The position numbers and the translations under genes are program-made. Source: Symsagittifera roscoffensis (taxonomy: Eukaryota; Xenacoelomorpha; Acoela; Convolutidae). From it: DNA of 64,000 nucleotides. Positions 1 through 11,968 of this stretch are shown here, piece by piece. Every line of letters starts with the position of its first letter. The first letter of the stretch is position 1. Where the stretch lies: positions 47,356,001 to 47,420,000 of the forward strand of contig NC_087067.1 of assembly GCF_963678635.1 (NCBI RefSeq), read 5' to 3'. Below the pieces are notes generated by a model. That model was not told the origin of the DNA, did no database searches, and saw nothing but the letters and a program-made list of their open reading frames with translations.

Positions 1-286
1 GTCACTATTTATGTTCTAACCAGAAACTAACTTCCACACAAACTATTGGTTCAGCTTTTCTAAAAAGAGTTCGTAAAGTACAAACTCAAAATATGAACAT
101 GATTTGTCAAAAAAAATTGACTGTTTTATTGATGGTTATGGATTTGAAAATCGTGATCATGTCAATTTTTCAATAAAAAAACTTTGGATAATCCGTCTAT
201 TTTCTCTAAAACTACCAAAAATTACCAAAAAAAATATCACCGTTGATTTTTAAGAATTTGCAAACAAACGTTTTATTTTATTTTTT
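1..286. other. Non-coding flank, nothing recognised
   Basis: This is AT-rich sequence with no frame, splice pattern or repeat that I could support. It leads directly into the minisatellite that begins near 290. Confidence 0.5.
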
Positions 287-289
287 TTG

Positions 290-605
290 ACAAAATGCGA
301 AAAGTGTTTCAACTTTTTTGTGAAGGTGCGAAAAGTGTTTCACTTTTTTTTAACAGGATGCGAAAAGTGTTTCATTTTTTTCAACAAGATTCGAAAAGTG
401 TTTTTTTCTACAAATGCGAAAAGTGTTTTACTTTTTTTATCAAGATGGGAAAATTGTTTCACTTTTTTACTGCAAATGCGAAAATTGTTTCACTTTTTTC
501 AATAAAAAGCGAAAAGTGTTTCAATTTTTTCGACAAAATGCAAAAATTATTTTACTTTTTTCAATAAAACGCAGAAAAACTTCAATTTTTTATACAAAGT
601 GCTGA
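290..605. repeat. Minisatellite, about 10 units of ~31 bases
   Basis: Imperfect units of the form GCGAAAAGTGTTTCACTTTT followed by a T-run and ACAAAAT repeat about ten times. Spacing is about 31 bases, with one short unit. Because 31 is not a multiple of three, all three plus-strand frames stay open and give low-complexity peptides (RKVFHFF-like). They look like by-products of the repeat, not genes. The later units (after about 540) are more decayed. The core GTTTC-ACTTTTT-ACAAAA resembles the unit of the minisatellites near 22.8, 24.2 and 25.6 kb. Confidence 0.85.
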
Positions 606-810
606 AAGTGTGTACAAGATGCAAAAACCATTAGGAAATATTTTACTTGTGTACAATATTTCTAGTGTTTTTCCGAATATATGTGCAAAAATTGATCAAA
701 ATTCTTAACATATGTGCGAGTTCGCAGCACTAAATTAAAATCTAAATGTTTTTCAATGGTTTACCCAGAACCTCTCATCTATTCTCATAATTAAAACGAA
801 AATGAATACA

Positions 811-1368
811 TTAATTACAGAAAACAAAATCAATACCAAACAAAATTTTATTACTAAAACATTTGAACAAAGAGCTGTCGAGCAGCAAAGATTTCTGGAG
901 GTTCTCTAAAGAACTCAGAGCTGGACGAGGTTCCATTGCTGTTGGTTGTTGTGGAGGTGTGTTTTGAGGCGTCATTGTTTCTGAGAAACCCTCATCTTCA
1001 TCTATTGTGATGGGGTTTTCGACTGATCCTTCCTCCTCCCAAAGAAAGAGGAAGTCGTCGACTGGTTGAGCCACAAATCTTGGGTCCTGAATCTCGAGTT
1101 AGTTCATTCCCACATGATCAGAAACTTCCCCCATCATCTGCATTGTTCTAAGTTGGTTCTCTGTTATGAGAACTTGCATCATATGATGTTCGTTGAAATC
1201 CCTTCGCATCACTTCCACCATGTGCCAGACTTGGATTGGGGTGTCCATTCTTGCCAGAAAAACTCCAGAGACTGTTTCTGCTCGCACTTGAATTTGTACT
1301 AGATCAGGCGAAAATTCTAAAGAGTACACGAGGTTGCTGTTTTGCACTGAGAAGATCAGTTTGAGCAA
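811..1368 (-). pseudogene. Unrecognised coding-like region, one in-frame stop
   Basis: Two open segments lie in the same frame: ATG at 1368 to a TAA at 1101-1099, then open again to a stop at 811. Together they give about 185 residues. The second part has an acidic stretch (NPITIDEDEG) and a proline/glutamine-rich stretch (TPQNTPPQQPT), a composition that looks protein-like. I recognise no family. The TAA sits inside AACTAAC followed by ATTCAG|G, which resembles a branch point and a 3' splice site. A small in-frame intron (possibly GTTTCTGATC... or GTGGGAATG... up to ATTCAG) could therefore remove it. It may be a gene with a tiny intron, or a gene broken by one nonsense mutation. Confidence 0.4.
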
Positions 1369-1370
1369 TA

Positions 1371-2528
1371 AACTGAGTTAAAGAGTAAAAACATGAGAGA
1401 GCTGCGAGAAGGGTAGCTGACGGAGAATAAGTTGAAATTGAGGTACTTAGAGCTGAGAGAGGAGGTAGTTAACGGTAGTTAAATTGAAAATAAAAAGATT
1501 TTTAGTTAGGAGTTAGGGGTACCTTCAAGTCGAATGTGTGGGTTTGACCAATCAGAATTTGGATTGTAGTCGTGTCCAATCGGATTTCAGCTTCCTTTTA
1601 TGGTGTTCTTGGATAAAAGTCGGGTCCAATCGGAAACAAAGCTCCATTTTGGGTATTGTCGTTTCCAATAGCAAAAATGTTCATTTTTGTTCTAGTTGTT
1701 GTTTCCAACCAGAGAAATGTTTAAGGACTTAATTTTTCCAATTAAGTAAAAATGTACACAAAAGCAATTGCAAAAATAAATGACCAAAATTGTTAGCGGT
1801 AAAAATAAAATCTGTTGCTTATATAGGTAACAAAGAAAGAAAATTAATAAAAGTAACATCTCTGCAACTTTTTTCATCAACTTAATTGAATTTTTTCTAT
1901 TTAATCAATGAGAAGTTGCTAATTTTTGAGTAGATAGTCAAGTTTTTTAATTTTAATGTTATTTTGGGAGGATAACTCAAAACTGACGAATTTTTCAAAG
2001 CAAACTTTTGGAAATCTGATTCCAAACCAAATCAAGCAGGATTTTGAACTTTGAAAATCCTTAAAGAAACGAAGGAATTAAGAACTTTGCTTGGGAGTTT
2101 TTTTTTACAAATTTGGGTATTGAGTACGGGATAAAAAGAGTTTTTGAAATATTATCTTACGACTTTTTGATTAATTTCAATTTCTCCAGATTAAACAATT
2201 TTTCTCTCCTTGTGAGGTGTAACTCAGCCGTAAGTTTAAAACTTTGATACGCAATATTTGGATCAAAAGTAAACTCTTTGATTGAGTAAGTTTCTCTGAA
2301 GAGACCTTTATTTAGTCGCATAACTCTGTTTTGTACAATAAAGTCTTACGCTCTTTATTTTGTTTAACTATTTGAAATAAGTTTTAAATATTTTTAACAA
2401 CTCAAAGTAAGTAAAAATATTTTAATAACTTTTTTGGGATATTTCAAATCTCCCACTTTGATATGTACGAAGTCCCAATCCCTTTACATTGAGACTTAAT
2501 AATTCCTTTTTTTGATACCATCGCTGAA
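1371..2528. other. Intergenic, weak GTCCAATCGGA repeats
   Basis: No gene is supported here. Between 1540 and 1720 the motif GTCGTGTCCAATCGGA and decayed versions (GTCGGGTCCAATCGGA, GTCGTTTCCAAT) recur three or four times at uneven spacing, like an old short tandem repeat. The remainder to 2528 is plain AT-rich sequence. Confidence 0.4.
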
Positions 2529-5500
2529 TAGGAATGAGAAAGTGCAGTGGAAAACATGAATATTCGTCAACATGCAGCTCAACATCAAAAAAGATGTGCT
2601 AAAGGAGTTATTTCTTGTCTTAATTGTAAGTATTCCACCTACAATAAGCAAGAAATGAATTATCACGTGGCCAAAAAACATGCTCCAACAGGTTCCAAGA
2701 AATCAGCAATCAACGGTTTGTTCGTCTTGCGAGCAGGAGTTTCCGAGTTACTACTCTCTCCAACGGAAGCCAAGTGATACGGTGGCAGAGTTGAACAAGG
2801 TCGTGGAGGAGAAAAGGGATGATGGAGAGAAACTCAAAGAGGAGTTGACTGCTTGTCAAAATTTCCTGGTGGACACTGAGATGGAGAATGGAAGGCATAA
2901 GGTATTTAACTTTTAAATGTCAAAGTTAGATATCAAGATTATCAACGAGAAACTTGAAGAAGTATTCAACAAGCTGGATTCCTCTGCAAAAATCAATGTT
3001 GCTCTTGGATTTGTTCTCTGTAATGTCGAAACGGGAGAATATCGGTATTATTATGCATACAAAAACAATACTTGGTTCGAAAAATTGCATTTACTGTGTA
3101 CGAAAGCGCATTTGATTACAATCCAGGGAAAAAATGAAAAGTTTGATATCGTGGAGCAACGCACCCAAGAACGTCAGAACACAAAATGGAGGTTCAAGTT
3201 GATCACAAATGTCACTATTTTTGCTGCACTACCGAAAAACATCCCAATGGGATGTCCAGACTCTGTCTTGCCTGAACCTTCTACGACATACGCAAGTACA
3301 CTGACTTTTATCGGACAAAGTTAAACAACCATACAAAGATGATCTTTGTCTCTTCCGTGCGTTAACAATGTATTTGCATGGTCATAGTAACCTCGATGCT
3401 CATACATCTCAACTGTTTACAGAATTTAAATCAAAATCTGGACACGATCCGAAGAATTTTAGTGGAGTGTCAATCAATGATTTACCTCTTGTAGACGGAA
3501 TACTAGAACAAAACATATTCAATTACGATTTTGATATTAAAGAAGGAGAATATGTTGGAGAATTAGCCAGGCTAAGTAGTGGAAAATTTGAAAAAACCGT
3601 GAAATTGCTAAGATTCAACAACCATATCATTCATACGAGTGATATTGATTCCTTCTTCAAGTGTTTTCGAAGTTGTAGCTGTGACTGTTTCTTCATCAGA
3701 TCAGACAACTTCAACAGACATCTTATAACTTGTAAAAAAAAGAGTGCGACACAATTATCCAAAGAATGTATGTACACTTCGAGAAACGCTATTTGAAATG
3801 TTGGAAGGTTTCAATATCCCACTCTCGAAAGATAACACACTATTCAACAATCTAGCCATTTTTGATTTTGAATCGAAATTTGTTCCATCAGATGAACTGA
3901 AAGCTACCCAAGCAACAACTTGGATTGAAAAACAAGTACCAATTTCTGTATCAATATCCTTGAACTGATAGATGAGCCAATTTTTCATTATAACAAGGAT
4001 CCGGAAGAGCTTATTGTCGATTTTGTAAAACAAACTTGAGCTTTTGGCTGAGAAAATTAAGCTCGAAATGAGAACTAAATTTCAAGATGTTGAAAGAGTA
4101 GTGAATGAGCGGATGTCGAAAATTTTCCAAGAGTTGAATGAAAGATGTCGAAATCATTCAACTGAATACTTTGATTACGAAATTGAATGTATAGAAGATA
4201 CAGAGGAAACTGATATGTCAACTCAGTTTTTGAGAATGCAGAAAAAACAGCTAATTGACTTGAAACAAAATCTGGAGAGGTATGTTAACACGTTACCTGT
4301 ATTTGGGTTTAACAGTGGAAAATACTATCTGAACTTGATCAAAAACTATCTGATTCCCTACTTAATCAAGGATAAAGAAGCTGAACCTATGATTATCAAA
4401 AAGGCTAACAATTTCGTATCCTTCAAGTTTGGAGACATACAATTTCTCGACATCATAAAATTTTTGGGTGGAGCAACATCTCTAGACTCCTTTCTTGAAG
4501 CCTACAAAGCAAGTGAGACAAAAGGGTTTTTACCTTATGAGTGGTTTGACAGTGCAGACAAGCTCGAGAATTAAGAATTACCTCCATAGGAAGGCTTTTT
4601 CTGTAAATTGAGAAATAAAAATCCTCTTGATGAAAAATTTAAGGATTATCAAAAGTTGAGTTCAAGATGGGATAATTATAAAAAGTTACAAGAGATTTGG
4701 CAGAAACGTGGAATGACTACATTTAAAGATTTTTTGCAGTGGTACAACAACAAAGATGTTGTTCCAACCCTTGAAGCAATGCAAAAAATGGTTCAATTTT
4801 ATCATCAGAAAGGAATTGATATATTAAAACTTGGATTTACTCTTCCAAATCTGGCGGTTAATTAGCTGCACAAATCAACCAATGAAAAGTTCTACCCGTT
4901 TTGCGAAAGTGATAGTGATTTGTGCCAGAAAATTAGAGAGTATATGACGTGTGAACCATCAATTGTGTTTACGCGAAAAGCTGTTGTGGATGAAACCTTT
5001 ATCAGGGATTCATCAAATGTCTGCAAATCAAATGTTGGAATTGATGCGAGCCAGCTCTATCCCTCTTCAATGTGTCAAGACATGCCAACAGGATTGTACA
5101 CAAGATGGGAGTTTGATTCCGATATGCAAAAGTTCAAGGCTAGACATAACCGATCTCGCAATTTTGAGAACATGGTTATGTCTTACTACCAAGAAACTGG
5201 ACCAGAATGCGGAATTGAGAGCTTCCACACATCTGGAAATCAAAAGAAAATTGACTGTTTCAATGTTGATGGATATCGCAATCACTGAAAAACAGTGTTT
5301 GAAGCAATGGGATGCTATTACCATTTTTGTCCTTGCCAGGAGAGTCATCCCTCAGTTAACGCTGAAGATATTGAGAGTGGAAACAAAAGAAGAGAGATTG
5401 ATGACTTGAGACGTGAGTATCTTCGCGAAAAACGATACAAAATCGAAGAGATGTGGGAATGTGAGTGGTAGCAAAACTTCGAAACGGACGTAAAAATAAA

Positions 5501-6761
5501 GAATCATATCCGATCTAATATTCCCTAAAAAAGACCTCTCTCTACTAATTCTTTCTTGGATAAAAATAGAGATTGATCTCTTTATGGCTATATTCAGTGT
5601 GACTTAGTTGTTCCAGACAAACTGAAAGCAAAATTTTCTAATGTTCCTCCAATTTTTGAAAACACTGAAGTTGGAAGAAATGACATTGGGGAGTGTATGC
5701 AAAATTATGCCCATGAAAATGATCTTCTTAAGCATCCCCAGCGAATGCTTATATCTAGTTTCAAACTTCAACATGGTTCCATCATTACTCCTCTTTTCAA
5801 TTTCTACATGGAACTTGTACAGTGGCTTACAGTGTACAAAAATTTACCACTTTGTACAGTATCTCCCTCGAAAATGCTTCAAAAAATTGTTCAGTCGGTT
5901 GTTGATGCTAGAAGGGAAGGAGTTGAGAACCCTTTATCCGGTGTTGTTGCAGAGACTTTGAAGCTTTTGGGTAAGTCAACCTACGGTTACCAGATAATGG
6001 ACAGATCGAGACATACGATCACAAAATATATGAATGATGAGAAAACACACAAAGCATTTAATGAGTCACTTTTCAAACGATTGAACACCGTTCAGAAAGA
6101 CTTGTACAAGATTGAATTACTAAAATCAACAATTGAGCACAAAGAACCCATAATAGTCGGATTTTTCTTTCTGCAGTATGCAAAGCTGAGAATGCTTGAG
6201 CTTTACTACAATTTTTTTGACAAATTTTGTGATGTAAATAAGGTCGAGGATTTATAACTGGACAAGGATTTGCTGTACTTAGCTCTTGCTGAGGAAAATT
6301 TGTATGATTGTTTTCGTCTAGAGAAAAAGGTGACTGGGAAAAACTGAGAGAAAAAGATTGCAGAGATTCAATCAGAGCATTTTTTTCCACAAACATGTTG
6401 TAGCGTTCACAAAAACTACGGTAAACGAGATCCTGGTCTGTTCAAAGAAGAATTTAGGTGTACGGAGATGCTATGTTTATGCAGCAAGAAATATTGTTGC
6501 TATGACAACAAATCAGACAAGATGAAGTTTAGCAGCAAAGGATTGAATAAACGAGTTCTAGAGGAATCCGGTGATGGTCCTATGGAACAATACAGGAAAG
6601 TACTCGACGAAGCAATCAACTTGAATTCAACAAACAGAGGATTTAGAACCATTAATCATATGGTTGCTACATACGAGCAAACAAAGAAGGGATTGAGCTA
6701 CTTTTACCCTAAAAGACAAGTTCAGGACGACGGAATACACACAAAATCTTTGAACTTGTAA
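2529..6761 (+). pseudogene. Polinton/Maverick protein-primed DNA polymerase B, broken
   Basis: Collinear plus-strand fragments read as a family-B polymerase of the Polinton type. In order they are: a Cys/His N-terminal region (CLNCKYSTYNKQEMNYH near 2610-2670, CSSCEQEFPSYYS near 2715); a linker; an exonuclease-like DFES segment (near 3860); a palm motif A-like DASQLYPS (near 5045); a fingers motif B-like KLLGKSTYGY (near 5965); and a C-terminal region ending KKGLSYFYPKRQV near 6720. The reading frame is interrupted by at least eight stops or frameshifts (for example near 3324, 3796, 3968, 4574, 4865, 5288 and 6257), and the palm motif C region near 6260-6290 is not intact. No capsid, ATPase, protease or integrase gene of a Polinton was found nearby. 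This is therefore an inactive fragment. Confidence 0.85.
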
Positions 6762-7224
6762 GTAACTGATAGTGTAAAAGCATTCAGTTTTGACTGACTA
6801 AGCAATTCAGTTGTGAAGCAATTCAGTTTTGACTGACTAACTGTAAATTTGTGTAAAATGATTATACGAAGCAGTGATTTATATACTTTATAATTCGAAA
6901 ATAACTTTTTTTTCCAAAAAACATGATTTTTTTCTCGAAACTTCGTTAGGTTTCAGTATAGCTTTAGATAGTTTTCTCGTTGAATCAAACTTATAAAACA
7001 AAAATCAAAACATCTAAACCGTAAAAGCTAGCTAAGAAACGCAAGTATCGGCAAAATCGAGCCAAAAAAAATCGGGCGCCAAAATTGTTTCTGAATCTTA
7101 CCACCTGAAACCTTACCATCTTAACTAGGAAACCTATTCCCTATCTTAATACATAGGAAATCTATTCCCTAGCTTAATACATGGAAGTCTAACGCCCCCC
7201 CCCCACTTCTCCTCAACCTTCTAC
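6762..7224. other. Non-coding, short direct repeats
   Basis: Just after the polymerase, AATTCAGTTTTGACTGACTA is repeated within 6784-6842. At 7126-7185 a ~29-base unit (TAGGAAACCTATTCCCT, then ...TTAATACA) occurs twice in tandem, followed by a C-run. No coding potential was seen. Confidence 0.5.
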
Positions 7225-7585
7225 TACCATCATTGAAGATTTTTCTTCAAGGATTCTATGTTTGCAAATAATAATCTAAATTCATTGTTAATATTATTCT
7301 AAATATAAAAGTTTGTATTGGCTTTTGCCGTGCGACCGTGAAACTTAAGAGTAAGTTTTTTCGTAGTCGTCGTAGATCGTCTCTGATCCGAGGTCTTCTT
7401 CCACTACCGGGTAGTTCTCGTATTGTACTGAACAGCGGCTCTGATCTATTGAGTCGTAGAGACATTTCGATTTAAATATTGTCATGTAACATTTTGAAAT
7501 TGTTAATGTCTAATTCTAATCTATCTTGTTAGTTCTAAGCTAATTTGTTATTTAGGTCATGTTCGAGACTTTTGGTCGAATCAGA
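7225..7585 (-). mobile_element. Fragment of LTR-retrotransposon leader, old copy
   Basis: This stretch matches the leader of the large retrotransposon at about 44427-44780, in the same orientation and directly adjoining an LTR copy. It includes a decayed primer-binding site at 7561-7583 and a small open frame (7256-7465). Upstream of about 7225 the similarity stops, so the rest of this insertion is missing. Confidence 0.75.
7256..7465 (-). CDS. Leader ORF copy, 69 codons
   Basis: The encoded peptide begins [10 protein letters not shown] and ends MNLDYYLQT. It aligns along its whole length with the 77-codon ORF at 44460-44693 in the young element (shared stretches include [26 protein letters not shown] and QTF). 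It has stayed open although the nucleotide sequences differ at many sites. The function is unknown; it may be a leader peptide or chance conservation over an RNA structure. Confidence 0.4.
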   Translation of the reverse strand: MSLRLNRSEPLFSTIRELPGSGRRPRIRDDLRRLRKNLLLSFTVARQKPIQTFIFRIILTMNLDYYLQT

Positions 7586-7981
7586 TGAGTTAAGTTCTTA
7601 GGTCTAACTCATGGAGTAATTTCAGATAGGGTACACCGTCTGCTCGTCAAGCTATCTTATTTTCGGCAGGATCGATTCGTGCAACTTCTTAGTCTAATAC
7701 CGATCTTAATATTACTCTTAGATCTGCTAGTCTCAATTAGTCTCAATAGATCTAGAGTATACTGGTTTATTGCGAGTATGTCTCTTTTTTGAAGAGGCAA
7801 CTAAGTTCTAAGTTAAAATCAAATCTCACTGGCGCTGAAATTACAAGTAATTTCAGCACTTACATATAAGACGGTTGTTAGTTAGATTAGATGGATCATG
7901 ATTGGTTAGTATTGAATACTTTAAAGTGATAAAACATCTTATTTATAACCAATAATAAAATATATTTTAGATGTGGTTCCA
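7586..7981 (-). mobile_element. Old LTR, ~396 bases
   Basis: This is clearly related to the 410-base LTRs at 26291 and 44781: it starts TGAGTTAAG, ends GGTTCCA on the plus strand, and shares long interior blocks such as GTACACCGTCTGCTCGTCA. It is diverged and carries small gaps, so it is older than the intact insertion. The 28-base hairpin (7832-7859) is retained. No partner LTR was found in the window. Confidence 0.85.
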
Positions 7982-9319
7982 AATTCCAGAAAAATTTAAA
8001 ATGTCTATATCTGAGCTGTTCGAATTTGCAAAACGGATTTGCTTCCTGAAAATTCTGAGTAAGCAAATTATTCTATTATTGAAAAATTTTGTCGAGGTGG
8101 TTAACAGAAAAACTGCAATAACTTCAAGCAACTTTCAGAAAAAAAATCGAAAAATACTTAGCTGTCTTCTGTTTTTTTCCGATTTATTCCCCTTTTTGCT
8201 CTTTTGTCTTTTTTTGCTCATTCAGTTCTCTCATTTTCCATCTCTGTTCAATTGGTTTAGTCACGTTGAGAAATGAAAAGTTAGTTAAGGTTCTCAAATT
8301 GGTAATTTTGCTCTTTTCGGTTCTTTTTGTTGATTCGTTCTCCTTGCTTGTTTGTCTTTTCTGCTCACTTGGTTCTCTCCTGTTCAGTCCCTGTCCATTT
8401 AATTTGTAAAGGAGTGAACAAGTTAGAGCAGAAGATTGGGTTCACCGTCTGCAAAAAAAATCCTCAACCAACTTCAACATTTTCACGGTGCAGTTACAAA
8501 AGTTACAGGTTGGTAAAAAAAATTCTGGAAACGGTTGAGGCAAAACTCAAAAGTACTACCAGTTTACTCAAGAATTGTTGAAGATTCATTTAAAATCTTA
8601 AGTATGATTTCATTGACCTTTTCAGGTCATTAAAACATCAAAAGGGAAGGAGACAAAAGATAAAAGTCCGTTCGATATTTTAGGAGAAATTAAAGATCAT
8701 TTCATTTTATTTTATTTAGAATCAATTTTAATCGATTTTGTGCTTGTTCCATAGTGTTTCTCTAAAATTGCACTGAATTATGACGCATATAAAATATCCT
8801 TGCAGCCAACTTAGAAAATTGGGGAAAAAATTGCCTAAAAAATATCAGTTTTAAAAAATATTTTGAACTCGAAAGTGTTACGTACAAAAACTGATTTTTT
8901 GTAGTGACATTTTAACCTAAGAACGTTCTCGTCGGTTTTCTTTCGTATTATTACTGTTTGGAAAACTTCCTGTTTATGTAGCATATCATTCAGTGTCCTT
9001 CATCAATTCACCTAACCAAAATATATGTCACAATTTATCCTCACTATCAGTGATCCTTGAAATTAATTAAAAAGAGCTTATTTTTATCAGGTTCATTTCC
9101 GTGAAATTTAGTCTAATCTGACACGTACCTTCAAATTCTTTCGTGTCGATGACATGCACCAAACCAGCTCGGAAAATTACTTGTGGAAAAACTGGGTCAT
9201 GATTGGCTTCGAGTGCAAAAAATTGGGCATCAAGCAATTGGAAGAAACTTCCTAATCACTATATTGAAATCCCCGGCACTAGGAAAATCGGTTTAGGTAG
9301 CTTCTAAGTTTTTCGAAAG
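7982..9319. other. Non-coding, nothing recognised
   Basis: This is AT-rich sequence. Open frames at 7971-8276 and 8327-8581 have low-complexity Phe/Leu-rich translations, no motif and no splice context, so I do not call them genes. Confidence 0.5.
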
Positions 9320-10140
9320 TGGTTTTCAAGTGGTTTTCAGCTGATTTTTAGCTGTGGTGTTGCATCAAATTTTTAAAAAGTTAACAATGTTTTCCGTATT
9401 GTTTAAAAATGTTGCGTATTTCCTGCAGTTTCAGATGTTCAAGTCTTTTAATTAACAATGTAACTAATTTCTACCCCTTTGCGAGAAAAACTGCGCTCGC
9501 GTTGCTTTTTGGTTTTCAGCTATTTTCGAGCTGTGGATGATGCATAAATTTTTTAAAGCTGAGCGCTGTTTTTTCATTTTTTTCTCCAAAAACTGTCCTA
9601 TATCAGCAAATCTAACGGATCAAAACTTCTAACTACAAACTCATACCCAATTTTGCTTTTTTTTGCGAACAAAAATGTTTTTTCAGTGGTTTTCACAGAA
9701 TTTCAACTGTGGGGGCTGCATCAATATTTTCAACCCTCTATAGTTTTTTCAATTTTTTTTTTTCAAAAGTTGGCGTTTTTCTGGAAAACTGACTGGCTTA
9801 AGCTTACCAAATAAAAATGCTAAGCCATTCAGTTTTTGCCTTAAAATTTGCGGTTTTAATAATTTCCAGCTAACTTTTAGCTGCGGGGATTGCTGAACCA
9901 ACTTTTTAACAATTTTCTTGCCATTTTCTGTTAGTAAAAAATAACAATTTTAGATAAAAAGTTTTGCTCAAGTCTTCTAAATACAATTACTAACCGGTTT
10001 ATATTTAGTGCATCAACTGTTTAAAAAGAAATTTTTGCTCGAGCCTTCTAACTCCCGTTTATTTTTGTTTTTTTTTGGCATTTTTAAGCCAAAATAACCG
10101 TTTCTAAGCAAATTTAGCTCAAGTTCTCTATTTCCCAATG
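9320..10140. repeat. Decayed ~175-base tandem repeat, four or five units
   Basis: The block TTTTCAGCT..TTTTAGCTGTGG..TTGCATCAA..TTTTAA recurs near 9331, 9511, 9686 and 9861, with a fainter copy near 10005. A second shared block (CTCAAGTCTTCTAAATACAA-like) recurs between them, for example near 9440, 9630, 9970, 10040 and 10115. Spacing is 175-180 bases for the clear units. Units are heavily diverged. Confidence 0.6.
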
Positions 10141-11201
10141 CTTGCTCCTTTTCAACTATTTTTGCTAAATACACCGCAATTATATCTTACTTCTAGCAGG
10201 TCTAGTAATTTAAATCCAATTTACTGTTTTTTTCTGCTGCAAAAAAAACTCAAAAAAAAACTTTTTGAAAGCAATGCGTATTTGTTTTTAAAAAATCAGC
10301 GAAAAATGCAGGAAAAAAACCAGCTGCAGGAAAAAACAAGCAAATAAAGAAAAAACAGAAAAAACAAACTACAGTAACAGTACTGTTCCAGTGCTGCAGC
10401 AATACTGCTTTTTTCTTGTTTTTTTGGTTTTTGTCGTGGAACAGTACAGCAAAGGTATTTATTATGGTTTGACATTGAAACAGTGACGATTTTTACTGGC
10501 AGACCAAACAATCCCGGCAGTTAGCTCAAAATTTTTATTTATAAAAACTCATTCTTTGGAAAGTTTTAAGCAACGTTTAAAATTTTGACTTTTTTCATAC
10601 AACACGGACAAAAAAAAATATTGATATTTTGCAAATATCATTTTGCTAGCAGCGCATTTTGTTTGCATGATCCTGAAAGCATCTGTGGCTCATCGTTTAG
10701 GGTAACCAGATTTTTGTCATTTGTGTTGGGTTACAGGCAGAATTCAATTAGTTATAAGAAAAAAGCAGTAAACACGTTTGAAGCACTCCTTATACAGCTT
10801 AGAATAATAACTAAAACTTAAAAAAAAAACAGGGAGCGGAAAATATAAAATTCCTCTCCGTTTCTTTTTGCTTTAAAATAGTAAACAAAATTTCGACTTC
10901 TGGTAATGATAACCGCGCATGAAGTAATTTCTATCACAGAATCTTTTTGACAATTCTACTAAGACTTGGAGCAAACTAAGGAAAAATTGTTTCATGTTGT
11001 ACTTCAATGGGCAATGAAAAAAAGCAAAAAAGCATACCTTTTTTCGGTTTCCTGCCAGTCATTGACATGACAATTTTTTGAGCATAGGACTTTTTGGTTA
11101 AATGTTTGACTGACATTTTTTAAAAAGCTCTTTTAGCAGACTGGTTCAAACATTCTTTTGAAGAATGCTTCAACTGATTAGCAACCGATTAGCAACTGAT
11201 T
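10141..11201. other. Non-coding 3' flank of the collagen gene
   Basis: No gene was recognised. Around 10296-10450, A-rich and T-rich tracts flank AACAGTACTGTTCCAGTGCTG, giving weak inverted symmetry. Open frames at 10138, 10296 and 10585 are low complexity. Confidence 0.4.
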
Positions 11202-11931
11202 AGGAAAGATATTTTACCTGTGATCAATTTTCGTAAAGTTATGGGGCTTTAGAGATTGGCATTTTGGCGAATTTGGGACAATTGTCGCGCGATATATTTC
11301 ACGCTATTAACGTGTAAACGGAGATTTATTCCGTCTTAAAAATCGTACCAAACTGGTTGCCATCATTGATTTGTTAGAAGGAGCGAAATCTATTTTTTTG
11401 TCGGTGGGAGTGGGGGGTGGTTTAGCGCGCATTGAAAAAACGCAAATTTTGAGTCAACACTTTCAAAAATAATTGAAAACGCTCTTTTGGCATGTTTCTC
11501 TACAAATTTGTCTCTAGCGCAAAATTATCACGGTCAAAATAGGGGCTTCAATGTTTTCGGAGAGCTCAGTAAAGTCAACTTGGTCAAAATCTCGACTAAA
11601 AAATGTTGCAAAAAATTCCTCTCTCTTGAGAAAATCTTGGTTAAAGCTACTCTTGATCCCTGGGGTTAATGCATAGTATTCTTCTTTTCTTAATCAAGAA
11701 AGTTGGAAAACTACAATAGTTTATTCTACTGCGATAGTGATGATTGATAGAACCTTTTTCAAACAATTTAAAATTGAAATTATGATACAAAAAGACAAAC
11801 ATGGGGTCCCTTTGATTCATCAAGTTAACATTTTCCACAAGAAAAAATGACACTGGAAAACTAATTGTTGCTTAGATCACTCAGTTTGATAGAATTAAAA
11901 AAATCACAGAAACTGTGTAACAGATGTTGAA

Positions 11932-11937
11932 TTTATT
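11932..11937 (-). promoter_or_regulatory. AATAAA signal overlapping the collagen stop codon
   Basis: On the minus strand the end of the terminal exon reads CGA AAA TAA ATT, so an AATAAA hexamer overlaps the TAA stop. The same arrangement is present in the second exon copy. If used, the 3' UTR would be only a few tens of bases. No experimental support is available. Confidence 0.45.
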
Positions 11938-11968
11938 TTCGTCCACAGTTCGGGAATCCATTTTTGTC
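11933..11968 (-). CDS. Collagen terminal exon, distal copy
   Basis: On the minus strand TTTGTTTCAG is followed by GAC AAA AAT GGA TTC CCG AAC TGT GGA CGA AAA TAA, encoding [11 protein letters not shown] and stop. It joins in phase 0 to the exon at 15028-15105 (...GLDAPCPL). This copy is the more distant of two identical coding copies; which one is spliced in is unknown. Confidence 0.7.
   Translation of the reverse strand, partial: DKNGFPNCGRK

Noticed and set aside
287..605. Three overlapping open frames giving Lys/Phe-rich peptides
   Set aside because: They are translations of a ~31-base minisatellite in all three frames.
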